From: Actinomycetota bacterium
GTDB taxonomy: Bacteria; Actinomycetota; Acidimicrobiia; Spongiisociales; ZC4RG35
Length of the DNA stretch: 6,539 nt
Direction: 5' to 3'
NCBI GenBank assembly: GCA_019347585.1
Contig: JAHWLC010000064.1
Location: 1 to 6,539, forward strand
The notes beneath the pieces were generated by a model. It searched no databases. It was not told the DNA's origin and saw only the letters and a list, made by a program, of their open reading frames with translations. Shown here in pieces: positions 1-4,770 of the stretch (position 1 is the first letter of the stretch; each line of letters starts with the position of its first letter). The translations under genes were made by a program, and so were the position numbers.

Positions 1-704
1 TCCGTGAACTGTCCGAGCAGGAACGCGCCGACTACCTGCGGCGCTGGCTCAACGTGCAGCGGACCTTCACCGAGCACCCGAACACCGCCCTGCGGGATGC
101 CGACGAACTGGTCACCGCCGTCTTCGTGGACATCGGTTACCCCTCGGAGCGGTTCGAGGACCGCGCCGCCGACCTGTCCGTCGAACACGCCGACGTCGCC
201 CGCGACTACCGGGAGGCCCGGGCCGTCGTGGAGGACGTCCAGCGTGGCACCGCCGGCACCGAGGAGATGCGACGCGCCATGCTGCAGTACCGCGGCGTGT
301 TCCAGCGCGTGGCCGACGTCGACGTCAGCGAGGAACCGGAACGGGAATCCCAGACGTGGACGACGCGTCCGGGGCTGCTCCCCGACGAGGACCGTGCGAC
401 GCTCGCCAACCGCATGCAGCAGGTCGAGGAGACCTTCATCGACGACGCCTCCGCCTCCGTGCGGCAGGCCGACGAGCTGGTCACCGACGGCCCCTATGCC
501 AGATCCCGCCACCCGATGTATGTGGGCTGGACGCTCATTTACGGCGGTATCAGCCTGGTGACGGGCAATGTTTGGCTTGTGTTCCTGTTCCCGCCACTGC
601 TGGGTTTGGCCCATCTCGAGACCACCCGGGAGGAGAAGGAGCTGCGTTCGGCATTCGGAGCCGAATATGACGAGTATCGCTCACGAGTACGCCGATACTT
701 CTGA
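1..704 (+). CDS. Partial repeat protein joined to a truncated ICMT/PEMT-type methyltransferase C-terminus
   Basis: The frame is open from base 3, so the 5' end is missing; the GTG at 54 is internal. Residues encoded by about 3-490 are soluble and charged. They resemble an actinobacterial protein of unknown function with an 'RW..Q..F..DP..A...AD.LV' unit, then a 'GYP...FE.RAADLSV.H' segment and an 'A(M)..YR..F' helix. A second copy of the first unit starts at 408 and breaks off at ADELVT. From about 477 the protein becomes the C-terminal quarter of an isoprenylcysteine/phospholipid methyltransferase: GPYARSRHPMYVG, one or two hydrophobic helices, then REEKELRSAFGAEYDEYRSRVRRYF. The family's N-terminal membrane helices are absent, so activity is doubtful. 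GC by hand count is about 70% over 1-240 and 59% over 491-700. It ends 2 nt before trmD. It could be a real fusion, a recombination product or an assembly chimera. Confidence 0.7.
   Translation, partial: RELSEQERADYLRRWLNVQRTFTEHPNTALRDADELVTAVFVDIGYPSERFEDRAADLSVEHADVARDYREARAVVEDVQRGTAGTEEMRRAMLQYRGVFQRVADVDVSEEPERESQTWTTRPGLLPDEDRATLANRMQQVEETFIDDASASVRQADELVTDGPYARSRHPMYVGWTLIYGGISLVTGNVWLVFLFPPLLGLAHLETTREEKELRSAFGAEYDEYRSRVRRYF
39..119 (+). repeat. First copy of a 27-residue repeat unit
   Basis: This unit encodes RRWLNVQRTFTEHPNTALRDADELVTA and pairs with 408-488 at a constant offset of 369 nt. The proteins share the pattern 'Q..F......A.R.ADELVT'. The DNA is nearly identical at the end: 99-120 and 468-489 match at 20 of 22 positions. 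The unit probably reflects an ancient internal duplication in this protein family. Confidence 0.6.
408..488 (+). repeat. Second copy of the 27-residue repeat unit, at the methyltransferase junction
   Basis: This unit encodes NRMQQVEETFIDDASASVRQADELVTD. The similarity to the first copy stops at ADELVT, exactly where the methyltransferase-like sequence (LVTDGPYARSRHP) begins, so LVT is shared by both protein families. The longest exact DNA match between the copies here is 10 nt (108-117 and 477-486). Confidence 0.6.
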
Positions 705-706
705 CC

Positions 707-1390
707 GTGAAGATCAACGTCGTCACCATGTTTCCCGAGTACTTCGCGGGCCCTCTCCAGGTCTCGATCGTGGGGCGCGCCATCGAGTCCGGGACCCTCG
801 AGGTGGAGCTCCACGACCTGCGGGAGCACGGTGTGGGCAGGCACCGCCAGCTCGATGACGCCCCCTTCGGAGGTGGGCCCGGGATGGTGATGATGGTCGA
901 GCCGCTGGCTGCTGCGCTGGAGCCGCTGGCCCACACGCATCGGATCCTCTTCACCCCGGCGGGGGAGAAGATGACCCAGAGCACGCTCGACATCTGGTCC
1001 GACCTCGAGGAGATCACCATCGTGTGCGGCCGGTTCGAGGGCGTCGACCAGCGAGTCGTCGACAACCTGATCGACCAGGAGGTCAGTCTGGGCGATTACG
1101 TGCTCGCCGGCGGCGAGGTGGCGGCGGCGGCCGCCATCGAGGGGATGGCGAGGCTGCTCCCGGGGGTCATCGGCAATCCCGAGTCCCACCAGACCGAGTC
1201 GTTCCGGGATGGGCTGCTCGAGGAGCCGGTCTACACGCGGCCCGCCGAGTTCCGGGGTTGGAGCGTGCCCGAGGTCCTGCTCAGCGGGCACCATGGCCGG
1301 ATCGAGGAGTGGAGAGCGGAGCAGCGCCGCCGCCGCACCGAGGAGCGTCGTCCCGACCTGCTCGGAGATGGCGCCGATTCGGATAGCTGA
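707..1390 (+). CDS. trmD: tRNA (guanine-N1)-methyltransferase TrmD
   Basis: TrmD methylates N1 of G37 in tRNAs with a G36G37 sequence, using S-adenosylmethionine, and so prevents +1 frameshifting. It acts in the cytoplasm as a homodimer. The 227-residue product has the usual length. Visible family marks are the start [26 protein letters not shown] (about 50-62), the SPOUT knot region [11 protein letters not shown] (106-116) and [11 protein letters not shown] (127-137), RLLPGVIGN (149-157), and [15 protein letters not shown] (165-179). Asp168 should match the E. coli catalytic Asp169. The end ([15 protein letters not shown]) is also typical. The start is GTG 2 nt after the upstream stop and no good ribosome binding site is visible, so translation may be coupled to the preceding gene. 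rimM, the usual upstream neighbour, is not there. rplS follows as expected. Confidence 0.97.
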   Translation: MKINVVTMFPEYFAGPLQVSIVGRAIESGTLEVELHDLREHGVGRHRQLDDAPFGGGPGMVMMVEPLAAALEPLAHTHRILFTPAGEKMTQSTLDIWSDLEEITIVCGRFEGVDQRVVDNLIDQEVSLGDYVLAGGEVAAAAAIEGMARLLPGVIGNPESHQTESFRDGLLEEPVYTRPAEFRGWSVPEVLLSGHHGRIEEWRAEQRRRRTEERRPDLLGDGADSDS

Positions 1391-1396
1391 TAGAAT
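1391..1396 (+). promoter_or_regulatory. Candidate -10 box for rplS
   Basis: TAGAAT lies directly after the trmD stop and matches the TATAAT consensus at five of six positions and the actinobacterial TANNNT pattern. It would give a leader of roughly 40-45 nt before the rplS ATG. No convincing -35 element is visible 16-18 nt upstream. It may let L19 be made in excess of TrmD, but this is inference. Confidence 0.35.
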
Positions 1397-1446
1397 CCGT
1401 CTCTCCGGGACCGCCAATGTCTCCCCCGGTCTCGCAGGAGCTCCTC

Positions 1447-1791
1447 ATGAACGATCTTCAGGCACTGGAAAACGCGCATGTGCGTGACGATCTCCCTGAT
1501 TTCCGACCCGGCGACACGGTAAAGGTGCATGTCCGGGTGGTCGAGGGCGGCCGGGAGCGGATCCAGATGTTCGAGGGGTTGGTCCTGGCCCGCAACGGGA
1601 GCGGTCCCCGCGCCTCGTTCACCGTCCGCAAGGTGAGTTTCGGGGTCGGGGTGGAGAGGGTCTTCCCGCTCCATGCGCCGATCATCGCCAAGATCGAGGT
1701 CCTCCGTCGCGGCGACGTCCGCCGCTCCAAGCTCTACTACCTCCGGGATCGGGTCGGTAGGTCGGCCCGGATCAAGGAGCTGCGCGACTGA
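1447..1791 (+). CDS. rplS: 50S ribosomal protein L19
   Basis: L19 is a structural protein of the large ribosomal subunit, near the interface with the 30S subunit. I chose the ATG at 1447, giving 114 residues, the usual length: it has an AGGAG ribosome binding site at 1436-1440 with 6 nt spacing, and the product begins [15 protein letters not shown] like other L19 proteins. An ATG in frame at 1417 would add ten unlikely residues. Family marks are [20 protein letters not shown] (about 18-37), [10 protein letters not shown] (39-48), [21 protein letters not shown] (about 58-78) and the basic tail [20 protein letters not shown]. It follows trmD by 56 nt and its stop overlaps the proposed lepB start. 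An AAGGAG near its own 3' end (1774-1779) probably serves lepB. Confidence 0.97.
   Translation: MNDLQALENAHVRDDLPDFRPGDTVKVHVRVVEGGRERIQMFEGLVLARNGSGPRASFTVRKVSFGVGVERVFPLHAPIIAKIEVLRRGDVRRSKLYYLRDRVGRSARIKELRD
1774..1790 (+). promoter_or_regulatory. Ribosome binding site and CTG start of lepB
   Basis: AAGGAG (1774-1779), 8 nt spacer, CTG (1788-1790). The CTG overlaps the rplS TGA in the four bases CTGA, the arrangement normally seen as ATGA or GTGA in translationally coupled pairs. No standard start codon exists between the in-frame stop at 1758 and the GTG inside the membrane helix at 1905. Confidence 0.6.
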
Positions 1792-2435
1792 TCCCCCAGG
1801 CCCGCGACCACCATCTGGAGCCGGGCGAGGAACAGCCCAACACCCCCAAGAAGAAGAGGCGGTCGTTCTGGGCGGAGCTGCCCGGCCTCCTCCTCACCGC
1901 ACTGGTGATCGCGGTCGTGGTCAAGACCTTCCTCGTCCAGCCCTTCTGGATCCCGTCCGAGTCGATGGTCCCCACCATCGAGGTCAACGACCGGGTCATG
2001 GTCAACAAGCTCGCCTACGAGCTGGGTGAGCCGCAACGGGGGGACGTGGTCGTCTTCCGCGACCCTGCCGAGCCCGATCTGGACGAGTCCATCCCCGAGG
2101 CGGTGATCCGCTCCGTGCTCGAGGCGGTGGGAGTGCGGACCAGGGGCCGGGATGATCTGATCAAGCGGGTGATCGGTCTCCCCGGGGAGACCGTCGAGAT
2201 CAGGGGCAACCGGGTCCTGGTGGACGGGGCCCCTCTCGAGGAGCCCTATCTCGACGACGGGGCGACCATGCCCGACGAGGGGCCGTTCCGAGTCGGCGAG
2301 GACGAGGTGTTCCTGATGGGGGACAACCGCCAATTCAGCTTTGACAGCCGCCGCTTCGGTCCCATTGGCCTCGAGGATGTGATCGGCCGGGCCTTCGTCG
2401 TCATCTGGCCCCTCTCCAACGTCGACCGCCTCTAG
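1788..2435 (+). CDS. lepB: Signal peptidase I (CTG start proposed)
   Basis: Type I signal peptidase (family S26) cuts signal peptides from exported proteins at the outer face of the cytoplasmic membrane. Catalytic residues are visible: Ser59 in IPSESMVPT and Lys126 in [11 protein letters not shown], plus the C-terminal box [17 protein letters not shown]. Numbers count from a CTG at 1788. The first ATG/GTG in frame is GTG 1905, which lies inside the transmembrane helix and would remove the basic cytoplasmic anchor KKKRR (21-25) and half the helix (about 29-50). The frame is closed by TAG at 1758-1760, and between there and 1905 there is no ATG, GTG or TTG. CTG 1788 has AAGGAG at 1774-1779 with 8 nt spacing and overlaps the rplS stop as CTGA. 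This start gives 215 residues with a sensible N-in, single-helix topology. The family assignment is certain; the start is inferred. Confidence 0.93.
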   Translation: MIPQARDHHLEPGEEQPNTPKKKRRSFWAELPGLLLTALVIAVVVKTFLVQPFWIPSESMVPTIEVNDRVMVNKLAYELGEPQRGDVVVFRDPAEPDLDESIPEAVIRSVLEAVGVRTRGRDDLIKRVIGLPGETVEIRGNRVLVDGAPLEEPYLDDGATMPDEGPFRVGEDEVFLMGDNRQFSFDSRRFGPIGLEDVIGRAFVVIWPLSNVDRL

Positions 2436-2508
2436 AAAGGCGGGCCCTTCCCGGGCATAGTTACCCCGTGAGCCGGCATATGATCGCCTGGTCGGCCACG
2501 AGGAGAAC

Positions 2509-2805
2509 ATGGAAGAGGAGCTGGAGCGTTACGAGTCAGAGGTCGAGCTCAAGCTCTACCGGGAGTACCACGACGTCCTCCCCATGTTCAAGTACGTGGT
2601 CGAGACCGAGAGGCGGTTCTACCTGGCCAATGCGGTCGATATCGAGGTGCGCGAGGTCAACGGCTCGGTCTTCTTCCAGGTCGAGATGAGGGACGCCTGG
2701 GTGTGGGACATGTTCCGCCCCGCCCGCTTCCTCCAGCACGTCCAGGTCCTGACATTCCGCGACGTCAACATCGAGGAGCTGGAGAGGTCGGAGCTCAAGC
2801 TCTGA
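2509..2805 (+). CDS. DUF2469 family protein (Rv2901c-like)
   Basis: This is a 98-residue acidic, soluble protein of unknown function. It matches the actinobacterial DUF2469 family, with near-constant stretches LYREYHDVL (about 16-24), YVVETERRFYLANAV (29-43), DAWVWDMFRPARF (62-74) and TFRDVNIEELE (82-92). M. tuberculosis Rv2901c is the homologue I compare with from memory. It is invariably small and single-domain, and sits in the rplS-lepB-rnhB-yraN cluster. The ATG at 2509 is preceded by GAGGAG with only 3 nt spacing, closer than usual, but no other in-frame start is available nearby. A TATGAT at 2479-2484 could be a -10 box, though no -35 fits. Here it follows lepB directly, without rnhB, and its stop overlaps the proposed yraN start. 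Confidence 0.95.
   Translation: MEEELERYESEVELKLYREYHDVLPMFKYVVETERRFYLANAVDIEVREVNGSVFFQVEMRDAWVWDMFRPARFLQHVQVLTFRDVNIEELERSELKL
2790..2804 (+). promoter_or_regulatory. Ribosome binding site and CTG start of yraN
   Basis: GGAG (2790-2793), 8 nt spacer, CTG (2802-2804) overlapping the DUF2469 TGA. Spacing and CTGA overlap are the same as at the lepB start, which supports both. Confidence 0.55.
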
Positions 2806-3131
2806 GCGGCGCCCGCCGCCGGCTCGGCGGCCTGGGGGAGCGAATCGCCTGCTGGTACCTGCGCGATCAGGGGATGGAAGTAGTCGCCCGCAACGTTGTC
2901 GTCGCCGGTGGTGAGATCGACATCGTGGCCCGCGACCGCGGCCGCGTCGTCGCCGTGGAGGTCCGCACCAGCACCGGCAGGGATGACCCGATCGATGCCC
3001 TCGACGAGCCGAAGCGGGGCCGGGTCGCCCGTCTCGGCTCCAGAATCGGGGCAAGCCGTGTCGATCTGATCGGCATCGGTCTGGGCGACGAGGGGATCGA
3101 CCTCCATTGGGTCCCCGGGCGGCCGCGGTGA
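2802..3131 (+). CDS. yraN: YraN / UPF0102 family protein (CTG start proposed)
   Basis: This is a member of the UPF0102 family, which has a restriction-endonuclease-like fold; its role is unsettled, perhaps in nucleic acid processing. Numbered from CTG 2802 it has 109 residues, normal for the family. The N-terminal helix RRRLGGLGERIACWYLRDQG (5-24) matches the usual 'G..GE..A..YL...G'. The core GGEIDIVARD (36-45) followed by VAVEVRT (50-56) supplies the conserved Glu38, Asp40 and Glu53, and RVDLIGIGL near the end is also typical. The only earlier standard in-frame start is GTG 2703, which would run about 100 nt through the DUF2469 gene and add proline-rich sequence. The next standard start, ATG 2874, would delete the conserved helix. 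CTG 2802 has GGAG at 2790-2793 with 8 nt spacing and overlaps the DUF2469 stop as CTGA. Confidence 0.92.
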   Translation: MSGARRRLGGLGERIACWYLRDQGMEVVARNVVVAGGEIDIVARDRGRVVAVEVRTSTGRDDPIDALDEPKRGRVARLGSRIGASRVDLIGIGLGDEGIDLHWVPGRPR

Positions 3132-3150
3132 CCGGGCGATCCGAAGGAGC

Positions 3151-3348
3151 TCAGCGCGGCGGCGACTGAGAGCCGTAGCGCCGGCGCAGCTCTTTGTGCC
3201 AACAGCCCTGGTGCCAGTGCCGCCGCAGGTCGGGCAGGTCGTCGGGCACGACCACGACGTGGAAGGTGCCTGCCGGGATGGTGCGCTCGCACCCCGGGCA
3301 CAGGTACTCCTTGCGCGCCTGGTAAGGCTGCACCGGGGTCACGGTCAC
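3151..3348 (-). CDS. Small zinc-ribbon protein (CPGC / HWHxxC)
   Basis: A 65-residue basic protein starting VTVTPVQPYQ. It has CPGC at 17-20, 'I.AGT.HVVVVP' at about 24-35 and RRHWHQGCW at 42-50. Cys17, Cys20, Cys49 and one of His44/His46 would make a four-ligand zinc site; His30 is another candidate. The same arrangement (CPGC...HVV..P...DRRHWH..CW) occurs in a small actinobacterial family often mislabelled 'ATP/GTP-binding protein'; this copy is close to the minimal core. Function unknown: no nucleotide-binding motif is present. The GTG start at 3348 overlaps the stop of the upstream membrane peptide gene as GTGA, so the two are likely co-transcribed and coupled. Its 3' end faces yraN across 19 nt with no obvious terminator hairpin. 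Confidence 0.8.
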   Translation of the reverse strand: MTVTPVQPYQARKEYLCPGCERTIPAGTFHVVVVPDDLPDLRRHWHQGCWHKELRRRYGSQSPPR

Positions 3349-3458
3349 GTCGAGAAGATCGCCCAACCGATCACCGCCAGGGTCGCGGCCACGGCGAGCA
3401 CCACCATCACGATGTCGGCGGCGCTGCGGTCGTGGCTCCGGAAAGGGTTGAAGCCCAT
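3345..3458 (-). CDS. 37-residue single-pass membrane peptide
   Basis: A short gene reading MGFNPFRSHDRSAADIVMV and ending GWAIFST. Residues about 15-35 form one hydrophobic helix (DIVMVVLAVAATLAVIGWAIF); the N-terminal 14 residues carry two Arg and one His, predicting N-in topology. There is no recognisable domain, so function is unknown. Support for a real gene: sense codons with strong GC3 bias, a clear membrane segment, a 4-nt GTGA overlap with the zinc-ribbon gene, and a promoter-like TACCGT 6 nt before the ATG. No ribosome binding site is visible, which fits a leaderless mRNA. A frame unrelated to any protein could by chance make a helix of this length, so certainty is moderate. Confidence 0.65.
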   Translation of the reverse strand: MGFNPFRSHDRSAADIVMVVLAVAATLAVIGWAIFST

Positions 3459-3464
3459 GACCGG

Positions 3465-3491
3465 ACGGTAACCGGGCCTGCCGCATGTCTA
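3465..3491 (-). promoter_or_regulatory. Candidate leaderless promoter for the membrane peptide/zinc-ribbon pair
   Basis: On the minus strand TAGACA (3491-3486, five of six matches to TTGACA), a 15-nt spacer and TACCGT (3470-3465, TANNNT) lie 6 nt before the ATG at 3458. The -35 overlaps the first codons of the divergent crotonase gene. The spacer is short. The 26-bp gap also contains the odd palindrome CGGTAACCG at 3466-3474, a possible operator. Confidence 0.4.
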
Positions 3492-4282
3492 CCGTCACCG
3501 CGGTGAGCTGGCTGCGAGACCATGACGACGGCGCCGTTCGCCGGCTGGTGATCGACCGGCCCGAGCGCAAGAACGCCATCCCCCACGACGGGTGGCCCGA
3601 GCTGACCGAGGCCTTCCGGCGCTTCGAAGCCTCGCCGGCCCGGGTGCTGATCATCGGGGGAGAAGGAGGCGATTTCTGCTCCGGCGCCGACCTCGACCCT
3701 ACGAGCCGCGAGGGGCTCGACTCCGCGGCCGCCCGCCATCGACGGATGAAGCTGGTCGGCGAGGCGGCTCGGGCCCTGCACCGCCTCACCAAGCCGACGA
3801 TCGCGGCGGTCGACGGCGTCGCCGTCGGCGCCGGGATGAACCTGGCCCTGGGTTGCGATATCGTGGTCTGCAGCGATCGGGCCCGGTTCTCGGAGATCTT
3901 CGTCAGGCGGGGCCTCACCCTCGACTTCGGGGGGAGTTGGCTCCTCCCCAGGATCGTGGGACTGCAGCGGGCCCGGGAGCTGGCGTTGTCCGGGCGGATG
4001 GTCGGTGCCGAGGAAGCGGTGCGTCTCGGTCTGGCGATCGTGATGGTTCCGGTCGACCGGCTCCAGGATCGGGCCTCCGAGATCGCCGCCGGGTTTCTCG
4101 CCGGCGGGCCTTTCGCCCAGATGCTGATCAAGAGGGCCCTCGCCGCTTCCTTCGAGACCGGCTTTGGGGACGCCATCGCTTCCGAAATCCATTCCCAGAC
4201 GGTGGCTCTGGGCACCGAGGACGCCGCCGAGGGAATGGCGTCTTTCCTCGAGAAGCGCGACCCGGAGTGGAAAGGCCGCTGA
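3485..4282 (+). CDS. Enoyl-CoA hydratase/isomerase (crotonase) family protein
   Basis: A 265-residue crotonase-fold protein, the usual length for a single-domain hydratase/isomerase acting on acyl-CoA thioesters in the cytoplasm. Marks: RPERKNAI (25-32) near the CoA site, the oxyanion-hole motif FCSGADL (64-70) and VDGVAVGAGMNLALGCDI (109-126). The two catalytic glutamates of rat enoyl-CoA hydratase (Glu144, Glu164) align with Asn119 and about Phe139. Instead FVRRGLTLDFGGSWLLPR (139-156) carries Asp147 in the position of the acid used by PaaG-type isomerases, so an isomerase or another crotonase reaction is more likely than plain hydration. The start has no ribosome binding site; weak TTGAAG (3448) and TAACCG (3469) elements could drive it from the 26-bp divergent gap. 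It converges with the deaminase gene across 7 nt. Confidence 0.93.
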   Translation: MSTVTAVSWLRDHDDGAVRRLVIDRPERKNAIPHDGWPELTEAFRRFEASPARVLIIGGEGGDFCSGADLDPTSREGLDSAAARHRRMKLVGEAARALHRLTKPTIAAVDGVAVGAGMNLALGCDIVVCSDRARFSEIFVRRGLTLDFGGSWLLPRIVGLQRARELALSGRMVGAEEAVRLGLAIVMVPVDRLQDRASEIAAGFLAGGPFAQMLIKRALAASFETGFGDAIASEIHSQTVALGTEDAAEGMASFLEKRDPEWKGR

Positions 4283-4289
4283 TGGCTGG

Positions 4290-4733
4290 TCAGGCCTCCC
4301 CGATGTCCTCGAACCAGAGGTCGGGGCGCTCGGCGATGAACCTCTCCATCATCCTGATGCATCTCTCGTCGCCCACGACCTCGAGCTCGACCCCGCGCCG
4401 GACGAGCAGGCTCTCGGCGCCGGTGAAGGTCTCGTTCTCGGCGATCACCACCTTGGGGATGCCGTAGAGGAGGATCGCCCCGCTGCACATGTCACAGGGC
4501 GACAGGGTGGTGTAAATGGTGGCTCGCCGGTAGACGGACGGGGCCAAGCGGCCCGCGTTCTCTATCGCGTCCATCTCGGCGTGGAGGACAGCCGATCCCT
4601 TCTGGACCCTCCGGTTGCGCCCCCTTCCCAGGATCGCCCCGTCGACCACCAACGCCGACCCGATGGGGATGCCGCCCTCTTCCAGGCCCGAGCGGGCCTC
4701 CTCTACCGCCGCCTCCAGGCCGATATCCACCAT
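4290..4733 (-). CDS. Cytosine deaminase, yeast FCY1 type (CDA superfamily)
   Basis: A 147-residue zinc-dependent deaminase that should convert cytosine to uracil and ammonia for pyrimidine salvage. The zinc site is His51 (HAE, with Glu53 as proton shuttle) plus Cys80 and Cys83 (LSPCDMC). It resembles the S. cerevisiae cytosine deaminase throughout: EEGGIPIGSALVV, GRGRNRRVQKGSAVLHAE, TTLSPCDMCSGAILLYGIP and the C-terminal WFEDIGE (140-146), whose Trp and Asp close the yeast active site over the base; Asn40 matches yeast Asn51. Bacterial cytosine deaminase CodA belongs to an unrelated fold, and tRNA adenosine deaminases (TadA) lack this C-terminus. Substrate is inferred from similarity; another small base is possible. 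The ATG at 4733 is probably the first base of a leaderless mRNA. Confidence 0.92.
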   Translation of the reverse strand: MVDIGLEAAVEEARSGLEEGGIPIGSALVVDGAILGRGRNRRVQKGSAVLHAEMDAIENAGRLAPSVYRRATIYTTLSPCDMCSGAILLYGIPKVVIAENETFTGAESLLVRRGVELEVVGDERCIRMMERFIAERPDLWFEDIGEA

Positions 4734-4741
4734 GACCGGGC

Positions 4742-4770
4742 AGGTTAAGCCGGGTCTAGGGTGCGGCCAA
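4742..4770 (-). promoter_or_regulatory. Candidate leaderless promoter for the cytosine deaminase gene
   Basis: On the minus strand TTGGCC (4770-4765), a 17-nt spacer and TAACCT (4747-4742) lie 8 nt before the ATG at 4733. The -35 overlaps the start of the divergent Ntn-hydrolase gene. No ribosome binding site precedes the ATG. The bases around this start (CCGGTCATGG) are identical to those at the other minus-strand start at 3458. Confidence 0.5.
4757..4762 (+). promoter_or_regulatory. Candidate -10 box for the GGT-family gene
   Basis: TAGGGT (TANNNT) ends 7 nt before the ATG at 4770, the spacing expected if transcription starts at that A. ATGACC at 4732-4737 is a weak -35 with a 19-nt spacer. 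The box overlaps the upstream GTG at 4761, arguing that translation begins at 4770 rather than 4761. Confidence 0.45.

Noticed and set aside
539..1417. Long minus-strand open frame opposite trmD
   Set aside because: It is the complement of a high-GC3 conserved gene; the translation is low-complexity with no recognisable motif.
1417..1446. ATG 1417 as the rplS start
   Set aside because: It has no ribosome binding site and the extra ten residues are not part of L19; ATG 1447 has AGGAG at good spacing.
2441..2456. Possible terminator hairpin after lepB (GCCC/GGGC or CGGG/CCCG)
   Set aside because: The stem is only 4 bp in either pairing and no T-run follows.
2468..2689. A GTG-initiated 73-codon frame overlapping the DUF2469 gene
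   Set aside because: It is Arg/Ser-rich, matches no family, and runs out of frame through a clearly conserved gene.
2703..2801. GTG 2703 as the yraN start
   Set aside because: It would add 33 proline-rich residues read out of frame through the conserved end of DUF2469; the family alignment begins at 2802.
3349..4488. Minus-strand upstream extension of the zinc-ribbon frame through the crotonase gene
   Set aside because: It is opposite conserved crotonase sequence, and the zinc-ribbon family similarity begins at the GTG at 3348.
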